Source of the DNA: a virus | DNA length: 51,125 nt | Reading direction: 5' to 3' (one strand) | IMG/VR virus record: IMGVR_UViG_3300018416_000023 | Coordinates: 1-51,125 of that record | Shown here: positions 23,701-33,297 of the stretch, piece by piece | How positions within the stretch are numbered: the first letter of the stretch is position 1 | How the letters are laid out: every line of letters begins with the position of its first letter | Notes under the pieces: model-generated | Seen by the model: the letters and a program-made list of their open reading frames with translations, nothing else | Databases searched by the model: none | What the model was told of the DNA's origin: nothing | Program-made: the position numbers and the translations under genes

Positions 23701-26700
23701 ATATGTCTTGATGCCTTATCTTGATTTACATATGTTACTTGGTCATATGGTAAAGTAATTAAGTCTCCAGTCTTTTGGAAGTTTTGAGATAATGCAGAGT
23801 TAAACTCAATATCAAAGAATTGAGAATAAGACTTAGGTCTCATTGCACCAAGTTTTGTGTCGATTGCAACTTGATAATCGGGATGGTTTACATCACCAAC
23901 TCTATGTCCTCTGAAATTATCTACTAAGAAACCTGACTTGAATCTATCGAAACCATCAGCATCTAAAACCTGTTTTGTTTGTGTATCTCTTTCTAATAAA
24001 GATAAAGATGTAATTCTTTCTAAGTTTGTGACACGGTTATTAATCTTACCGATGTCTTTCATTGTAAATCTTCTATGGTCTTGTGACCTGACTCTAATAT
24101 CTTTTAACTTGTTTGTATAAGCAGGTATTTTAAGTTCAAATAATTCTATTGCTTCATCAACTGCGTTTGGTTTCGTTGGTGTTAATGAAGGTATGCCTGA
24201 AGATATTTGGAATGCACCTGATTTGTGTAAGAACACTTTGTCGATTCTTCCAACATAAAAACTGATATCACCTACTATACTACTTCCAGGCACTGGTGTG
24301 TCTTGTGCAACAGCACCATTCGAACTTGAGAAATCTCTACTTTCATATTTGAAAGGAGATACAGTAATACCACCTGAAAGCGAATCTGATATATCAACTG
24401 GTGAAGTTGGATTCATAGTTGCTGATTCAAAACCTGATGTTCCAATTATGTCTGCGACAACTGGTCTACAGTCAACTGCATCTGATAATTCGAATGTTCC
24501 ATCGGGTTCTAATCCACCTAAGTCTACTCTGTTTGGAGAGTATACTGGGATATCACCATAGTCGATTGATGAATATGATTCAACATCAAAGTAATCACCA
24601 GCACTAGATGTGAAGTAATCAAATAATATTAAGAGTTTACCTGTTGGTGTTGGAACTCCAGTCTTTCTTACTAGTTTACATAAGTCATAGTAACCATCTC
24701 TTTGACCATCATCAAAGGTAAAGTTGTTTTTGATATTGGGTGAACCTACTGCAATGTTTGAAAGTGTTGCAACACCTGAATTAGTTTCACCAACCACTGA
24801 TTCACCATCTGTAAATGTTCCACTAATGTAATAGTAGTAATATGTTGAACCACCTGAAGTGATTAGTTTTGCCCTTGCACCTGATGTTTGTCCTTTGACA
24901 ATTTCATGAACTGAGAATGAACCTGAACTTACTGTAAAGGTTGCACTTGCTGGTAATGGGTCAGCACCACCAACACCTTCATAAATTCCATGAATTTTAA
25001 ATACATCTGCAACACCTAATGATATTTCTTTATCATTGTATGCAGTTCCGTAGAAACCACCAGCACTTCTTGCACTTCCTACTTGTAATAATCTTGATTG
25101 GTTAAGTGTCTTTTGTCTTGATGTTTGTGTTGTTAAACTTGTTGTATTCTTCTGAACAGTATATGATACTAATAGTTTTGCATCATTGTTATCAGCAGGA
25201 ACAGTCAATGATAATGTCTGACCACTACCTGAAGAAGCAGGTGTTCCACTTAATGTTGTTACATCGATTAAGTCACCTTCTGCAAAAGATGTTCCAGCAG
25301 TATTTCCTGAATCTTGTTTGATACATGCAATGTTAAAATTATCAGTGCTTCTGTCACCGAATGTTGCATCATCACCTGTTGATAATGAGAATGCGTTTGA
25401 TGTTACTGTTACAATCTCTTGTCTTTTAACTGTTACAAAGTCACCACTATGTGTCTTAACATAGTCTCTTGGCCATGCGAAGATAGATGCAGTTTGGTCT
25501 TGGTCAATTAATCTTGCACGTCTTCTAACTGCGTTACCTGTAAATGCAACAGAACCATTTGAAGTTAATGTTAATGCTGTATCACTTGTTACTGAAGAAA
25601 CTATTCTTTCTGTTCCTCCACCGTCTACTATCACGTCACCTTCTTTTAATTCTTTTGTAAACTGAGTTGCGAAACCTGTAACAGATGTATTAGTTCCGAT
25701 GGTGACTGTTCCAGTTAGAACTTTATCTGAATCTAGAACAACATCTGCAGTAAAGTCTTCGTTTGAAGATGATGTAGCATTTTGTGCAACACCTCTTGCA
25801 CGGTCAATATTGTAATTTCTAACTGCAGTTAGTGTTGTTGTCCCTGAGGTTGCACCTTCAGTTGTAATTGTATCTCCACTTCCAAATGTTCCGACAACAT
25901 CATATACTAATATTGTAGAACCACTGTTTACTGTTTCTGCAATAATACCAGTTGCACCTGAATTACTTACAAGTTTATCTCCAGCAGTAAATATTCCACT
26001 TACTGTTCCTGATAATTTTGTATACATTTTGATATCAAATAGGTATACGTTGAATACTGATGAGTCTGCAAAGATACCACTTGATACAGAACCAGTTTCT
26101 AAATCAACACTTCTTGCACGTGCAACACCGATACGTCCACTTGTTGGAACTGTTCCACTTGTTGGAGTTGAATCTAAAAGATAGATTTCGTTATGTGGTG
26201 TTGGGCCTGTCTCATTTCCAAACTCAGGGAATGAGTGTGTATTTTTAACTTTTAATTTATTACCTAGTCTAACTGGTGTATTTGTATTTGCAAGTGATTG
26301 TGTTGACCTTGCTTTGTTTATTGATAAGTTAGTAGTTCCTACTTTATCAATTTCAAAACCTTTAACATATGCTTTACCAGGCGATACTTGGAATACAAAC
26401 TTGGATTCATCTCCACCATTTGCAAGGGAATAGAAACCTCTATTAATACCTGTATCTAAATGGTCTCTGATTGAATGTGTATATTGTCTTAATACAAAAT
26501 CACCATTCGCATCAAATGTTCTTCTTGCCATTGCATTCTGAATTTCAGAATACATAGGTTTACTAATTTTAACTTCTAAGATACCTTTGTTAACTCTTGC
26601 AAGTTCAATAAAGTCTGTATCTTCTGTTGAGTCTAGAGTATATTTTGCAAGTGTAAGACCCATTTTAAGTCTGTCAGCACCAGCAGCATTCTCGTTTGTT

Positions 26701-27440
26701 GTTCCTTGTGAATTATCTAATAGAGATGAGTCGTCTGCAGAAGATATAAGTGATTCTGAGATTTCTAAACCAACTCTATAAGAAGGTTTACCTGAATACT
26801 TTTCTAAAATTAATGTTTGTTCATCAACCTTACAAAAGAATCCTCTAACAAAGACAACACCTTCTGTTATACTTGCAATAGAAGCACGACCAATTGGTCT
26901 TTCTGTAGTTACTTCAACTGTAAACTCATTATTGTTACCACTGACTGGTGTAATTGTTCCATCTTCACCAAGTGTAACCTCTCTTAAATCTTCGTTACCA
27001 TAGAATACTGATGAGTTTGCTGAATCTGTTCCTTGAGATAGGAATTTAACAAATAGTGTTAACTTATCATCTGAAGTTTCTGCAGATGAGTTGAATACTT
27101 GTGCAACAACACCTGAAGATTTACCTTGAATAAATTTTTGGTGGAATGATGTTCTGTAAGACTCTACTGAAGAATCACCTGCTGAGTTTGGATTCGCACT
27201 TTTACACTTGACATAATACATTTCCATGTCTATGTCTGATTCAGCACCAGTTACTAATGAACCCTCCTCAAAAATATGTGAACCAAATCTTTCTATTTGG
27301 TTTTGTAAAATAGATTGAGTCTGAGTTAATTCTCTAGATTGTAAAGGACGACCTGCCCTAAAAAGAACTTTTTGAAATTTCTTATCTTCCGAGAAGTCAT
27401 CGTAATATGGTGATATGTTTAAATCAGTTTTCTCTGGCAT
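20712..27440 (-). CDS. Giant baseplate/fibre structural protein, DUF4815-type
   Basis: A 2242-residue protein, the largest gene in the window. The N-terminus (LNISPYYDDFSEDKKFQKVL, FRAGRPLQSRELTQTQSILQ, NQIERFGSHIFEEGS) is the DUF4815 signature of large virion proteins in marine T4-like phages. Later parts hold Ig-like or carbohydrate-binding-type stretches, then a proline-rich linker at about 1530-1610 with PPPPIPNIPIPI and PPPPPPRLPIPEPEPP. A conserved block follows (RGWGDPLAQSFIVEKSGGMF, about 1625-1645) with a jelly-roll-like domain. It stands where T4 has gp9-gp12 and may combine their roles as a baseplate arm and fibre hub. The start follows a short hairpin at 27460. Confidence 0.82.
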   Translation of the reverse strand: MPEKTDLNISPYYDDFSEDKKFQKVLFRAGRPLQSRELTQTQSILQNQIERFGSHIFEEGSLVTGAESDIDMEMYYVKCKSANPNSAGDSSVESYRTSFHQKFIQGKSSGVVAQVFNSSAETSDDKLTLFVKFLSQGTDSANSSVFYGNEDLREVTLGEDGTITPVSGNNNEFTVEVTTERPIGRASIASITEGVVFVRGFFCKVDEQTLILEKYSGKPSYRVGLEISESLISSADDSSLLDNSQGTTNENAAGADRLKMGLTLAKYTLDSTEDTDFIELARVNKGILEVKISKPMYSEIQNAMARRTFDANGDFVLRQYTHSIRDHLDTGINRGFYSLANGGDESKFVFQVSPGKAYVKGFEIDKVGTTNLSINKARSTQSLANTNTPVRLGNKLKVKNTHSFPEFGNETGPTPHNEIYLLDSTPTSGTVPTSGRIGVARARSVDLETGSVSSGIFADSSVFNVYLFDIKMYTKLSGTVSGIFTAGDKLVSNSGATGIIAETVNSGSTILVYDVVGTFGSGDTITTEGATSGTTTLTAVRNYNIDRARGVAQNATSSSNEDFTADVVLDSDKVLTGTVTIGTNTSVTGFATQFTKELKEGDVIVDGGGTERIVSSVTSDTALTLTSNGSVAFTGNAVRRRARLIDQDQTASIFAWPRDYVKTHSGDFVTVKRQEIVTVTSNAFSLSTGDDATFGDRSTDNFNIACIKQDSGNTAGTSFAEGDLIDVTTLSGTPASSGSGQTLSLTVPADNNDAKLLVSYTVQKNTTSLTTQTSRQKTLNQSRLLQVGSARSAGGFYGTAYNDKEISLGVADVFKIHGIYEGVGGADPLPASATFTVSSGSFSVHEIVKGQTSGARAKLITSGGSTYYYYYISGTFTDGESVVGETNSGVATLSNIAVGSPNIKNNFTFDDGQRDGYYDLCKLVRKTGVPTPTGKLLILFDYFTSSAGDYFDVESYSSIDYGDIPVYSPNRVDLGGLEPDGTFELSDAVDCRPVVADIIGTSGFESATMNPTSPVDISDSLSGGITVSPFKYESRDFSSSNGAVAQDTPVPGSSIVGDISFYVGRIDKVFLHKSGAFQISSGIPSLTPTKPNAVDEAIELFELKIPAYTNKLKDIRVRSQDHRRFTMKDIGKINNRVTNLERITSLSLLERDTQTKQVLDADGFDRFKSGFLVDNFRGHRVGDVNHPDYQVAIDTKLGAMRPKSYSQFFDIEFNSALSQNFQKTGDLITLPYDQVTYVNQDKASRHINVNPYHVFNFFGTVKLTPENDIWNDSEQLPEVRINREGNFDAVLAENTNSLGTVWNSWQTTWAGEPNVVSTEVQATSNGSWSGDPTQGGEWTSGIQVSREVTETVETQTRTGVTTSVVEDFVETRNDRVVSVSIIPFMRARTIEIDATNLKPGTNHYFFFDGINVNAFVRPYNTTYSQDGGTTVSSNLKSDGNGRLRGYFDLPNNNSQRFATGQRELRITSSFYDLSNPNSQASGVYQAQGLLQSNQTEITSTRNGRVIMERISGQRDFIRRGERMNAEEFDIIAPEIIMPPPPIPNIPIPINVAAIEEPIFEAPDIPIDTIELPFVPPIAPVLPPPPPPRLPIPEPEPPIFAPTALGSAPVMFDRELRRFNFIDISDRGWGDPLAQSFIVEKSGGMFMTSIDLYFQAKDGTLPVSIEVRTMDNGYPGKTILPFSTVTKNPSEVNVSQDGSVATTFTFDSPVYVEENVEYAFVVYSNSNNYECWISRMGEKDLATQQTISGQPYAGSLFLSQNASTWTATQEDDLKFHMKHAQFDTSKQPKLTFENKSLPVADLQDNPIETFDGQTYVKVYNYFHGMYTENSQVVIDGVTGDKLNGVLTIGTPSVSSTPNDGTYNLSGDGLDVGNGSGANIKVVVTNSGTDIVATITDPGSGYSTSDTLTYSNFDGGSSDLTLAIDSVGDTLGGIPVSAINSSYTGSGTNLSNIDIDSFTVTPDLTSFDLDSSYTANDNVLGGGDSATCSRNYYFDTLHTMIPNLTFAMTRISGNVLMTPMNSPEGYSNRTAYSKRTSNEFITLNDNVFFDSSHVIASATNEGASHLLQSEKSMTTILQLMSVNPNVSPVIDIATIGAIAIGNRLNKIDSSSDVVTGTTYVPSTEADGDNNVMVYCTRKVNLKTPASSIKVIADVFRPPTTEVEFMYKVLENDISTSFDDIDWKYFNTDGSPDVTIEADARNFKEYEFTVEDLPEFTAFAVKIVGKGTNTAVVPSVSALRCIGLA

Positions 27441-27459
27441 AATTCCTTAACCTGTTTTA

Positions 27460-27477
27460 GGGGACATAATTGTCCCC
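27460..27477 (-). terminator. Hairpin between gp8 and the giant gene
   Basis: A perfect seven-base-pair stem (GGGGACA/TGTCCCC) with a four-base loop directly after the gp8 stop. On the minus strand TAAAACAGG follows, so the U-tract is poor. The stem resembles the stronger terminator at 13568 (GGGGGAC/GTCCCCC). It may reduce read-through or mark an RNA-processing site. Confidence 0.5.
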
Positions 27478-27481
27478 AATA

Positions 27482-28948
27482 TTACATTTCGATAATTAGT
27501 TTAATATCTTCAATTTGGTCTGAAGCACGTGTTACAGCACCTCTGTTCTCAAGATACAACATGTTACCAGTAAATCTTTCCACTTCAGGGAAAGAAGCAC
27601 TTACTGAGTTAATTGTTCCAATTGAGACACCATTTTTGTAAGCAGTTCCACTTGAGAAGTTTACATACTCACCACCACTGTTTGCCTGTGGTAAAAACGA
27701 TACTACGTTTCCGTTGATTGAAGTAATGATACCTACTGCAACTGAATCACCGTTTGAAGATGCATCCATTACAGTATCATCTACTGATAAACCTGAAACG
27801 TTTGATAGTGTCATTTGACTTACTGCCGAAAGAGTTGTTCCTGTTGCAACTGTTGTTGTTCCTGCTGTGAATGGGTCTTGTAATAGACCAATTCTTCTGA
27901 AATCGTTATCTGTTGGGAAGTCACCTGAACCTTCGTTGAACTCGAATCTTGAGTTAACGATTACATAGTTTCCACCTAGTTCTTCAACTGCGTCAGCACC
28001 ATGTCCATTCATAGGTGAAATTACTGGAACAACTACTGCGTTTGAACCACTACCGATTCCTGAGATACTATCGATATCAATTGATGCACGTCTGTAACCT
28101 GAACCATAAGCAGGTGAACCACCAGCAGTCATTGATACTGAAGTAACAGAACCACCACCGACAACAACCTCACAAGTTGCACCTGAACCATCTCCGTCCA
28201 CTACAACTCCAGTGTATGTTCCGTTAGTGTAACCTGAACCACCGTTAGAAACTCTAACGTGATAAATTGCACCGTCAACTGCAGAATTCTCTACATCCCA
28301 CTGAGCAGAACCATCGTTAGTTGCAGAAGAACCTAACTCACCGTTAGTTCCTGAACCACCAACTCCTGTTTTTGCACCCAATGTTTTAACTGGGATAAAG
28401 TCTGAGGTAACATATTTAATTGTATCTGATGCAGAAACAGAGAACATATACTTCCAAATATAACCGTTGGCAGCGCCTGTATCTGAAGTATAAACTAAGT
28501 CTGTTGCACTTGTTCCTGTTGGTTTAACAGTTGATTCAACTGTTGCACCGTTTGAATCTCTACCAGTTCTAAGACATTTATAGACGTTATAGTCATCTGT
28601 CATTACATAGAACCTTGCATCCCATAAATTGTTTGAACTGTTTCCTGTTGAAGTGTTAGATGCACTGATATCATGACCGTATTCGTCATATGTTTGACCT
28701 GAAGTCCAGTCATATCTTGTGATACCATGTGATACATCAGAAATACCTACTTTCTTAAGTGAAAGCATGTCTGAAAATGCATCCATTTCCTCACTAACAC
28801 CGTTTACTGGTGTTGGGGGTGAAGTGTCATCCGTCCATGGATAAGACCTTCCTATAAAAATATACGTTGATGAAGCGGATTCACCAAAGTCCTCTCTGAA
28901 TTGTTTCGCATTGTGAGTTCGAAACTTCTCTGTTATGATTGCTGCCAT
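27482..28948 (-). CDS. gp8: Baseplate wedge protein gp8
   Basis: The start MAAIITEKFRTHNAKQFRED and the following SSTYIFIGRSYPWTDDTSPP are the signature of gp8 in T4-like phages, as are ARFYVMTDDYNVYKCL (about 111-126) and GYIWKYMFSVSASDTIKYVT (about 161-180). gp8 forms part of the baseplate wedge next to gp7. At 488 residues it is longer than T4's 334. The extra residues are Gly-rich inserts (SNGGSGYTNGTYTGVVVDGD, about 235-255) also seen in the giant protein. Two tandem late boxes and GGAG precede the ATG. The gene follows the gp7-like gene, as in T4. Confidence 0.88.
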   Translation of the reverse strand: MAAIITEKFRTHNAKQFREDFGESASSTYIFIGRSYPWTDDTSPPTPVNGVSEEMDAFSDMLSLKKVGISDVSHGITRYDWTSGQTYDEYGHDISASNTSTGNSSNNLWDARFYVMTDDYNVYKCLRTGRDSNGATVESTVKPTGTSATDLVYTSDTGAANGYIWKYMFSVSASDTIKYVTSDFIPVKTLGAKTGVGGSGTNGELGSSATNDGSAQWDVENSAVDGAIYHVRVSNGGSGYTNGTYTGVVVDGDGSGATCEVVVGGGSVTSVSMTAGGSPAYGSGYRRASIDIDSISGIGSGSNAVVVPVISPMNGHGADAVEELGGNYVIVNSRFEFNEGSGDFPTDNDFRRIGLLQDPFTAGTTTVATGTTLSAVSQMTLSNVSGLSVDDTVMDASSNGDSVAVGIITSINGNVVSFLPQANSGGEYVNFSSGTAYKNGVSIGTINSVSASFPEVERFTGNMLYLENRGAVTRASDQIEDIKLIIEM

Positions 28949-28967
28949 TTTAATTTATCTCCTCAGA

Positions 28968-28986
28968 TATTTATATACTATTTATA
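28968..28986 (-). promoter_or_regulatory. Tandem late promoter boxes before gp8
   Basis: Two perfect TATAAATA boxes on the minus strand, 28968-28975 and 28979-28986, eleven bases apart (one helical turn). The nearer box predicts a 14-base leader beginning at GGAG. Two boxes on one face of the helix may raise output or offer two start points. Confidence 0.7.
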
Positions 28987-28989
28987 ACA

Positions 28990-31900
28990 CTATGCAGACT
29001 TAATGTAAGAACTAAATGCAAAATTTGTTCTTTGATTCGCATGTGTTTCAAAAGTTGGTATGTATCTCTTCGGATACATATCGTTTAAATCGTAAATTCT
29101 TATTCCTTCAGGTATGGATTCTTCACTTAGAATGCTTCCATAACCATCTTCCATCAAAATATCATCCTCATCTGTTTCATCTTTGAGGTAATATGATATT
29201 CTGTATGTGTTTTGATTCTGTATTATATTTAGACTCTTCTTAGTAGACCCAAGAGGAGCATAACTTGCGTTTGAGTTCTCTGAACTATGTTCGTCAACGA
29301 TAGGACTTCCATCTTCTGCAATTAATCTATCTCCGTTTTCAAATAAAACGAATTTATCATTTACTTCGATTGAGTTTTCAGTTACAAAATAGAATATCTC
29401 TTCGTCTGTTGTTGCTGATTCTAATCTTACAGACTCACCATCTTCCATTTCAAAGAAGTCACCAAACACACCTTTGACCTCTGCGTTGATTCTAGGTTCA
29501 CCTCTTAGTAAACATATCTCATCTTCCAACTGAATTAGACCACCATCTTCTAAAATAAGTTTCTCATCGACTGGTGAATAACCATATTGTATCTTACCTT
29601 GGTCTGCTGCGATGAATTTTCTATTATGATAATCTAATACTTCGTCTGTATCTCTTAAATTGACTGAACCGATACTTCTTACTTCACCCCTTGCAATAGG
29701 AGTGTTGATAGGTGTCTCATCAAAAGACTGTATCTTAATAATATTAACGTGTCTGTTTCTATGTGATGAATCACCATACTCTGTTCTTGGTTCTGTAATT
29801 GAACCACCCGTTCTTGGGTCTGTATTTGCAGTTGGTTGACCTGCTTCATCTAATGATAAGAGTGCGAATCCACCTTCAGGCCCTGTTGATGTCATATCTG
29901 CATGAAGAATCCATGTTCTCCATGAGTTAGAGAATGCATCAGGCCCAGTGTTTAGAACTGGTTCTAATATAAAGATAACTGTTTTAATACTTGATATCTG
30001 ATTCTCTACAACTGTATTAATAGAGTTAGTGATACCAACCTCACCAAAGAATACATGTCCAGCAGGGTGAATCAAGTCTTTCAGTATAGACCTATACTTG
30101 TTAATAGACTCACCTACTTTTACAACATAGGAGTGTGTTTGATAATACGAACTATCTTGTAAATGTGCTGATTGAGCATTCAATGCACCTTTGTCGGTGA
30201 TAAATTGTTCTTGCATTTTACCCTCACCACCGAACTGACCTCTTGCGTTGTAAGGATTATTTTTAAGAACATCAAAGTTATCATTTGTATTAAACTTAAC
30301 ATTTTCACCTTCAAGGAAACAACCCTGTAGGTTTGTGTAAGTCATGATGTGTCTGTCTGCATCGTATCTTAAAACCTCTGCAGTAGTCCCTGAGACCTCG
30401 CCAGTGAGTGTCAAACCTTTAAAAGGTGTTGACGTTGGAGTTGTAATCAACATAGGATAGTAAGAGTCACTTGAAACAATACCGTTCATTGTGAATTTAC
30501 TACCTTGATTGTAAATGTTTACAGACCTTACACCACCAATGTTATCTGAATATGCAAATAGTTTTGCACCTGTTCCACTAGATACATTTGCTTGTAATAA
30601 TGCTCTTGTTGTGGTGGATGTCTGACCAACGATTGTTTCAGTTTGTTGGAAAGCACCTGTATCTGTATCTAATCTTTTTACAACTAATCTACTCTTATCT
30701 GATTCGACACGAATGATAGTAGCAGTTGCATTTGAGTCTTGTCCTTGAACAACTTCATCTTCTTGGAATCCTGATACATCTGCAAGATATAAGAATCCGC
30801 CTGGATTTACTTTAGGAACTTGTGTATATCCTCCACCACCGTTTAGTATTTTAACACTTCTAATGTTTCCTACAGTAGTTTCTAATGCAAGAGGGTCATC
30901 ATTCTCATATACAAGTCTATTGAAATCTGTAAAGAACTCTACACGTTCTCCACCCGACAATGCATTTGTAAATGTTACCCTGTCATTTTTTGAAGTGTAA
31001 TCACCTACACTATAAGAAGTTGAAGGAGTTTGTAAAATTCCGTCTACGAAAACTTTTAATTCATTATCATTAAAAATTATAAGTTGACCGAACTTATCTC
31101 TAACTCCAGGCCCACCATAAAGTGATTGACCATTGACACCATCGAATTCATAGTGACCAAATTGTGTTTGTGCTTCGAGTAATGCCTCATCACCAACAGC
31201 ACCAATGATTGCTTCTGCACCACCACCACTGGTTCCGTCATTATCAAAGACAATTAAATCTCCTGCCTCATAGTTTTGTCCACCATCTTCGATATAGATG
31301 TGTTGAACTTCACCTTTTGATAATCCGTCAACTCTTGTTCTACAATTTTCTGTAGAATTATTTGCGATGTCCTCTTTACTTCCTTGGAAATTTATGTTAT
31401 CATTAAAAGAGTATAGAGAACCAAGTGATGCATATTCTAAAAGAAGACCGCCACCATGATTTGCACTTTGTAATAGGTTTTCACCCGACAATGCAACTGA
31501 AGGATTTGCAGTCAATGTGATTTCATCATCACTTAAAATTTTATTTACTGTAACTGTATAAGTTGTATCTGATACAACATAAGTTAATATATCACCTTCT
31601 GATACTTCTGATAAGAACTTACTTCCTGAACCTGATAATGTTGTTGAATCTGTTGTAAGTGTAAGTGTTCCAGTTAAGAAATTATTTTCTAAAAGAATAT
31701 CTCCGTCATCATCGTGTGCAACGTATGTTGCTGAAGAGTCATTTGACACTCCATTGATAACACCTATAAGTGTTCCTTTGTATTCTGTTAAACCGTCTCT
31801 ATCGATAAACGTAACTTCACTTCCTTCAGTGAAAGTTCCAATATGATTCTCTGTAATTTCTAATGAATATCTTTTTTCTGAAACTGAATCAACGAATACA

Positions 31901-32754
31901 TTCTCTACAACTGCTTCTGCATCTATAATTGTAGAACTACCAGGCCTAAATTGAATCATTCTATCTGTTGCAACTGGTGGGCCTGAAGTTACTTGAACTC
32001 GAACCCTTCTGACTTCATTATAATCTGATTCAGAAACATAGATTGTTTCGTTGTCGGGATATCTTACTTCTGCATCTTGACCATACAGTAATTTCATTAA
32101 GAATTTTACTGAGTCTGCAGTTCCTTTATTTTGATAAAGGTCTTTAATGTGTTTGATTGTTAATCTTTTGTTTGCAGTATCACCAATATCCAATGAAGGG
32201 ATAAAGTCATTTTGGAAATACTGTAAAAACTCTTCAGACGTTGTATCAATATCTGAAGTTTGTAGTAATCTGTTGTTTGCTTCTAAAGCATTTTGTTTGT
32301 ATGAACCAATAACACCTATTTGATTCGACTCTCTACCAGTAATCTTTTCACCACTAGAGAATCCTTCACCTAATACGGAAGATATGTGTAAGGTGTTTCC
32401 GTGTATAACATTAATCTTCGCAACTGACTTCGATTTACTACCAACAATATATTCACCCTCTGTAAAAGGTGATGCAGTTTGATTGGTATTAGTAACTGTT
32501 GATTCGAATGCAATTCTTGAAGAGTCTTGGTCGGGTGAAGGTGAGACGGTGCTAGTTTCCAATACCATGGAACTAACACCATCTTCTAATAATAGAGTAT
32601 CAATCGTCTCTTGAGATTCAAGAGTGATTATTTCTGACTCTAAGTATTCGGTATATGCATTCAGAAAAGACTCAAAGACAGGCGCTTCCTCACGAATAAA
32701 ATCGGGAAGAATCGTTCCTAGTCTATCTTGAAGACTTTCTGAATCTTTATGCAT
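28990..32754 (-). CDS. Baseplate wedge protein, probably gp7 equivalent
   Basis: A 1254-residue protein between the gp6 and gp8 genes, the place of gp7 in T4 (1032 residues). The N-terminus reads LQDRLGTILPDFIREEAPVF, ESFLNAYTEYLES, then DFIPSLDIGDTANKRLTIKH and IKDLYQNKGTADSVKFLMKL (about 190-225), a set I know from large baseplate proteins of marine T4-like phages. The middle is Gly/Asp-rich repeats of beta type (KILNGGGGYTQVPKVNPGGF). It ends in short LLEDG/MEDG-type repeats (LILEDGGLIQLEDE, FEMEDGESVRLE). The identity with gp7 is by position and size. I cannot show homology by eye. Confidence 0.65.
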   Translation of the reverse strand: MHKDSESLQDRLGTILPDFIREEAPVFESFLNAYTEYLESEIITLESQETIDTLLLEDGVSSMVLETSTVSPSPDQDSSRIAFESTVTNTNQTASPFTEGEYIVGSKSKSVAKINVIHGNTLHISSVLGEGFSSGEKITGRESNQIGVIGSYKQNALEANNRLLQTSDIDTTSEEFLQYFQNDFIPSLDIGDTANKRLTIKHIKDLYQNKGTADSVKFLMKLLYGQDAEVRYPDNETIYVSESDYNEVRRVRVQVTSGPPVATDRMIQFRPGSSTIIDAEAVVENVFVDSVSEKRYSLEITENHIGTFTEGSEVTFIDRDGLTEYKGTLIGVINGVSNDSSATYVAHDDDGDILLENNFLTGTLTLTTDSTTLSGSGSKFLSEVSEGDILTYVVSDTTYTVTVNKILSDDEITLTANPSVALSGENLLQSANHGGGLLLEYASLGSLYSFNDNINFQGSKEDIANNSTENCRTRVDGLSKGEVQHIYIEDGGQNYEAGDLIVFDNDGTSGGGAEAIIGAVGDEALLEAQTQFGHYEFDGVNGQSLYGGPGVRDKFGQLIIFNDNELKVFVDGILQTPSTSYSVGDYTSKNDRVTFTNALSGGERVEFFTDFNRLVYENDDPLALETTVGNIRSVKILNGGGGYTQVPKVNPGGFLYLADVSGFQEDEVVQGQDSNATATIIRVESDKSRLVVKRLDTDTGAFQQTETIVGQTSTTTRALLQANVSSGTGAKLFAYSDNIGGVRSVNIYNQGSKFTMNGIVSSDSYYPMLITTPTSTPFKGLTLTGEVSGTTAEVLRYDADRHIMTYTNLQGCFLEGENVKFNTNDNFDVLKNNPYNARGQFGGEGKMQEQFITDKGALNAQSAHLQDSSYYQTHSYVVKVGESINKYRSILKDLIHPAGHVFFGEVGITNSINTVVENQISSIKTVIFILEPVLNTGPDAFSNSWRTWILHADMTSTGPEGGFALLSLDEAGQPTANTDPRTGGSITEPRTEYGDSSHRNRHVNIIKIQSFDETPINTPIARGEVRSIGSVNLRDTDEVLDYHNRKFIAADQGKIQYGYSPVDEKLILEDGGLIQLEDEICLLRGEPRINAEVKGVFGDFFEMEDGESVRLESATTDEEIFYFVTENSIEVNDKFVLFENGDRLIAEDGSPIVDEHSSENSNASYAPLGSTKKSLNIIQNQNTYRISYYLKDETDEDDILMEDGYGSILSEESIPEGIRIYDLNDMYPKRYIPTFETHANQRTNFAFSSYIKSA

Positions 32755-32755
32755 A

Positions 32756-33217
32756 TTATGCTACCGTTGCACCGTAGTTTGAAAGGACAAACCATCCACT
32801 TCCATCCCACATAAGGATACAAGCATCACCTTGTGTATTGAAGGTGATTGATGATAAGTGTGATTCGTATGAACTTGTGACATTCACAACAGCGTCATAA
32901 CTTCCTCTATCTTTCATCCAAATTGCTTTCAACTGACCAGTATCAGTTCCATCATCTAATGTGAAAGTAACTGAACCTGAGAAACCTGAACCATCAATTG
33001 CAGTTGCAAAAGAAGATGCAAGGTTACTTGCAGTTGCAGTTAATGTTGTAATGTCATCTACTGCAAGGTGAGTTGGAATGTTTTCAAAAAGTTGACCGAT
33101 AGTCATCTTTTTGTTGACGGGTGTTCCGCCAGGGTTATCTACAATATGTAGTAAGTCATCAGCACCGATTTCAGAATCTGCTACCGCTGTTAATGCACTA
33201 ATTTTTTTATCTGCCAT
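32756..33217 (-). CDS. Small virion structural protein
   Basis: A 153-residue protein, unnamed. The start (MADKKISALTAVADSEIGAD, DLLHIVDNPGGTPVNKKMTI, GQLFENIPT) is a module common at the head of marine-phage fibres and small virion proteins. The C-terminal 90 residues form a beta-rich domain ending CILMWDGSGWFVLSNYGATV, like tail-fibre head domains. It sits between gp6 and the gp7-like gene, where T4 has none, so it may be an added wedge or fibre adaptor. The stop is one base before the next start. Confidence 0.65.
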   Translation of the reverse strand: MADKKISALTAVADSEIGADDLLHIVDNPGGTPVNKKMTIGQLFENIPTHLAVDDITTLTATASNLASSFATAIDGSGFSGSVTFTLDDGTDTGQLKAIWMKDRGSYDAVVNVTSSYESHLSSITFNTQGDACILMWDGSGWFVLSNYGATVA

Positions 33218-33258
33218 TTTAGTTTACTCCTATAAAAACCAAGTTAATGGGATGCTAC

Positions 33259-33285
33259 TTCAAGCACGGAACCTACCGTCTTGAA
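33259..33285 (-). other. Bulged hairpin in the gp6 downstream spacer
   Basis: An inverted repeat TTCAAG/CTTGAA enclosing ACGG/CCGT with one unpaired G and a six-base loop (TAGGTT on the minus strand), 13 bases after the gp6 stop. No U-run follows. It may be an RNA-stability or processing signal. Confidence 0.4.
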
Positions 33286-33297
33286 TCACTTATTTCA

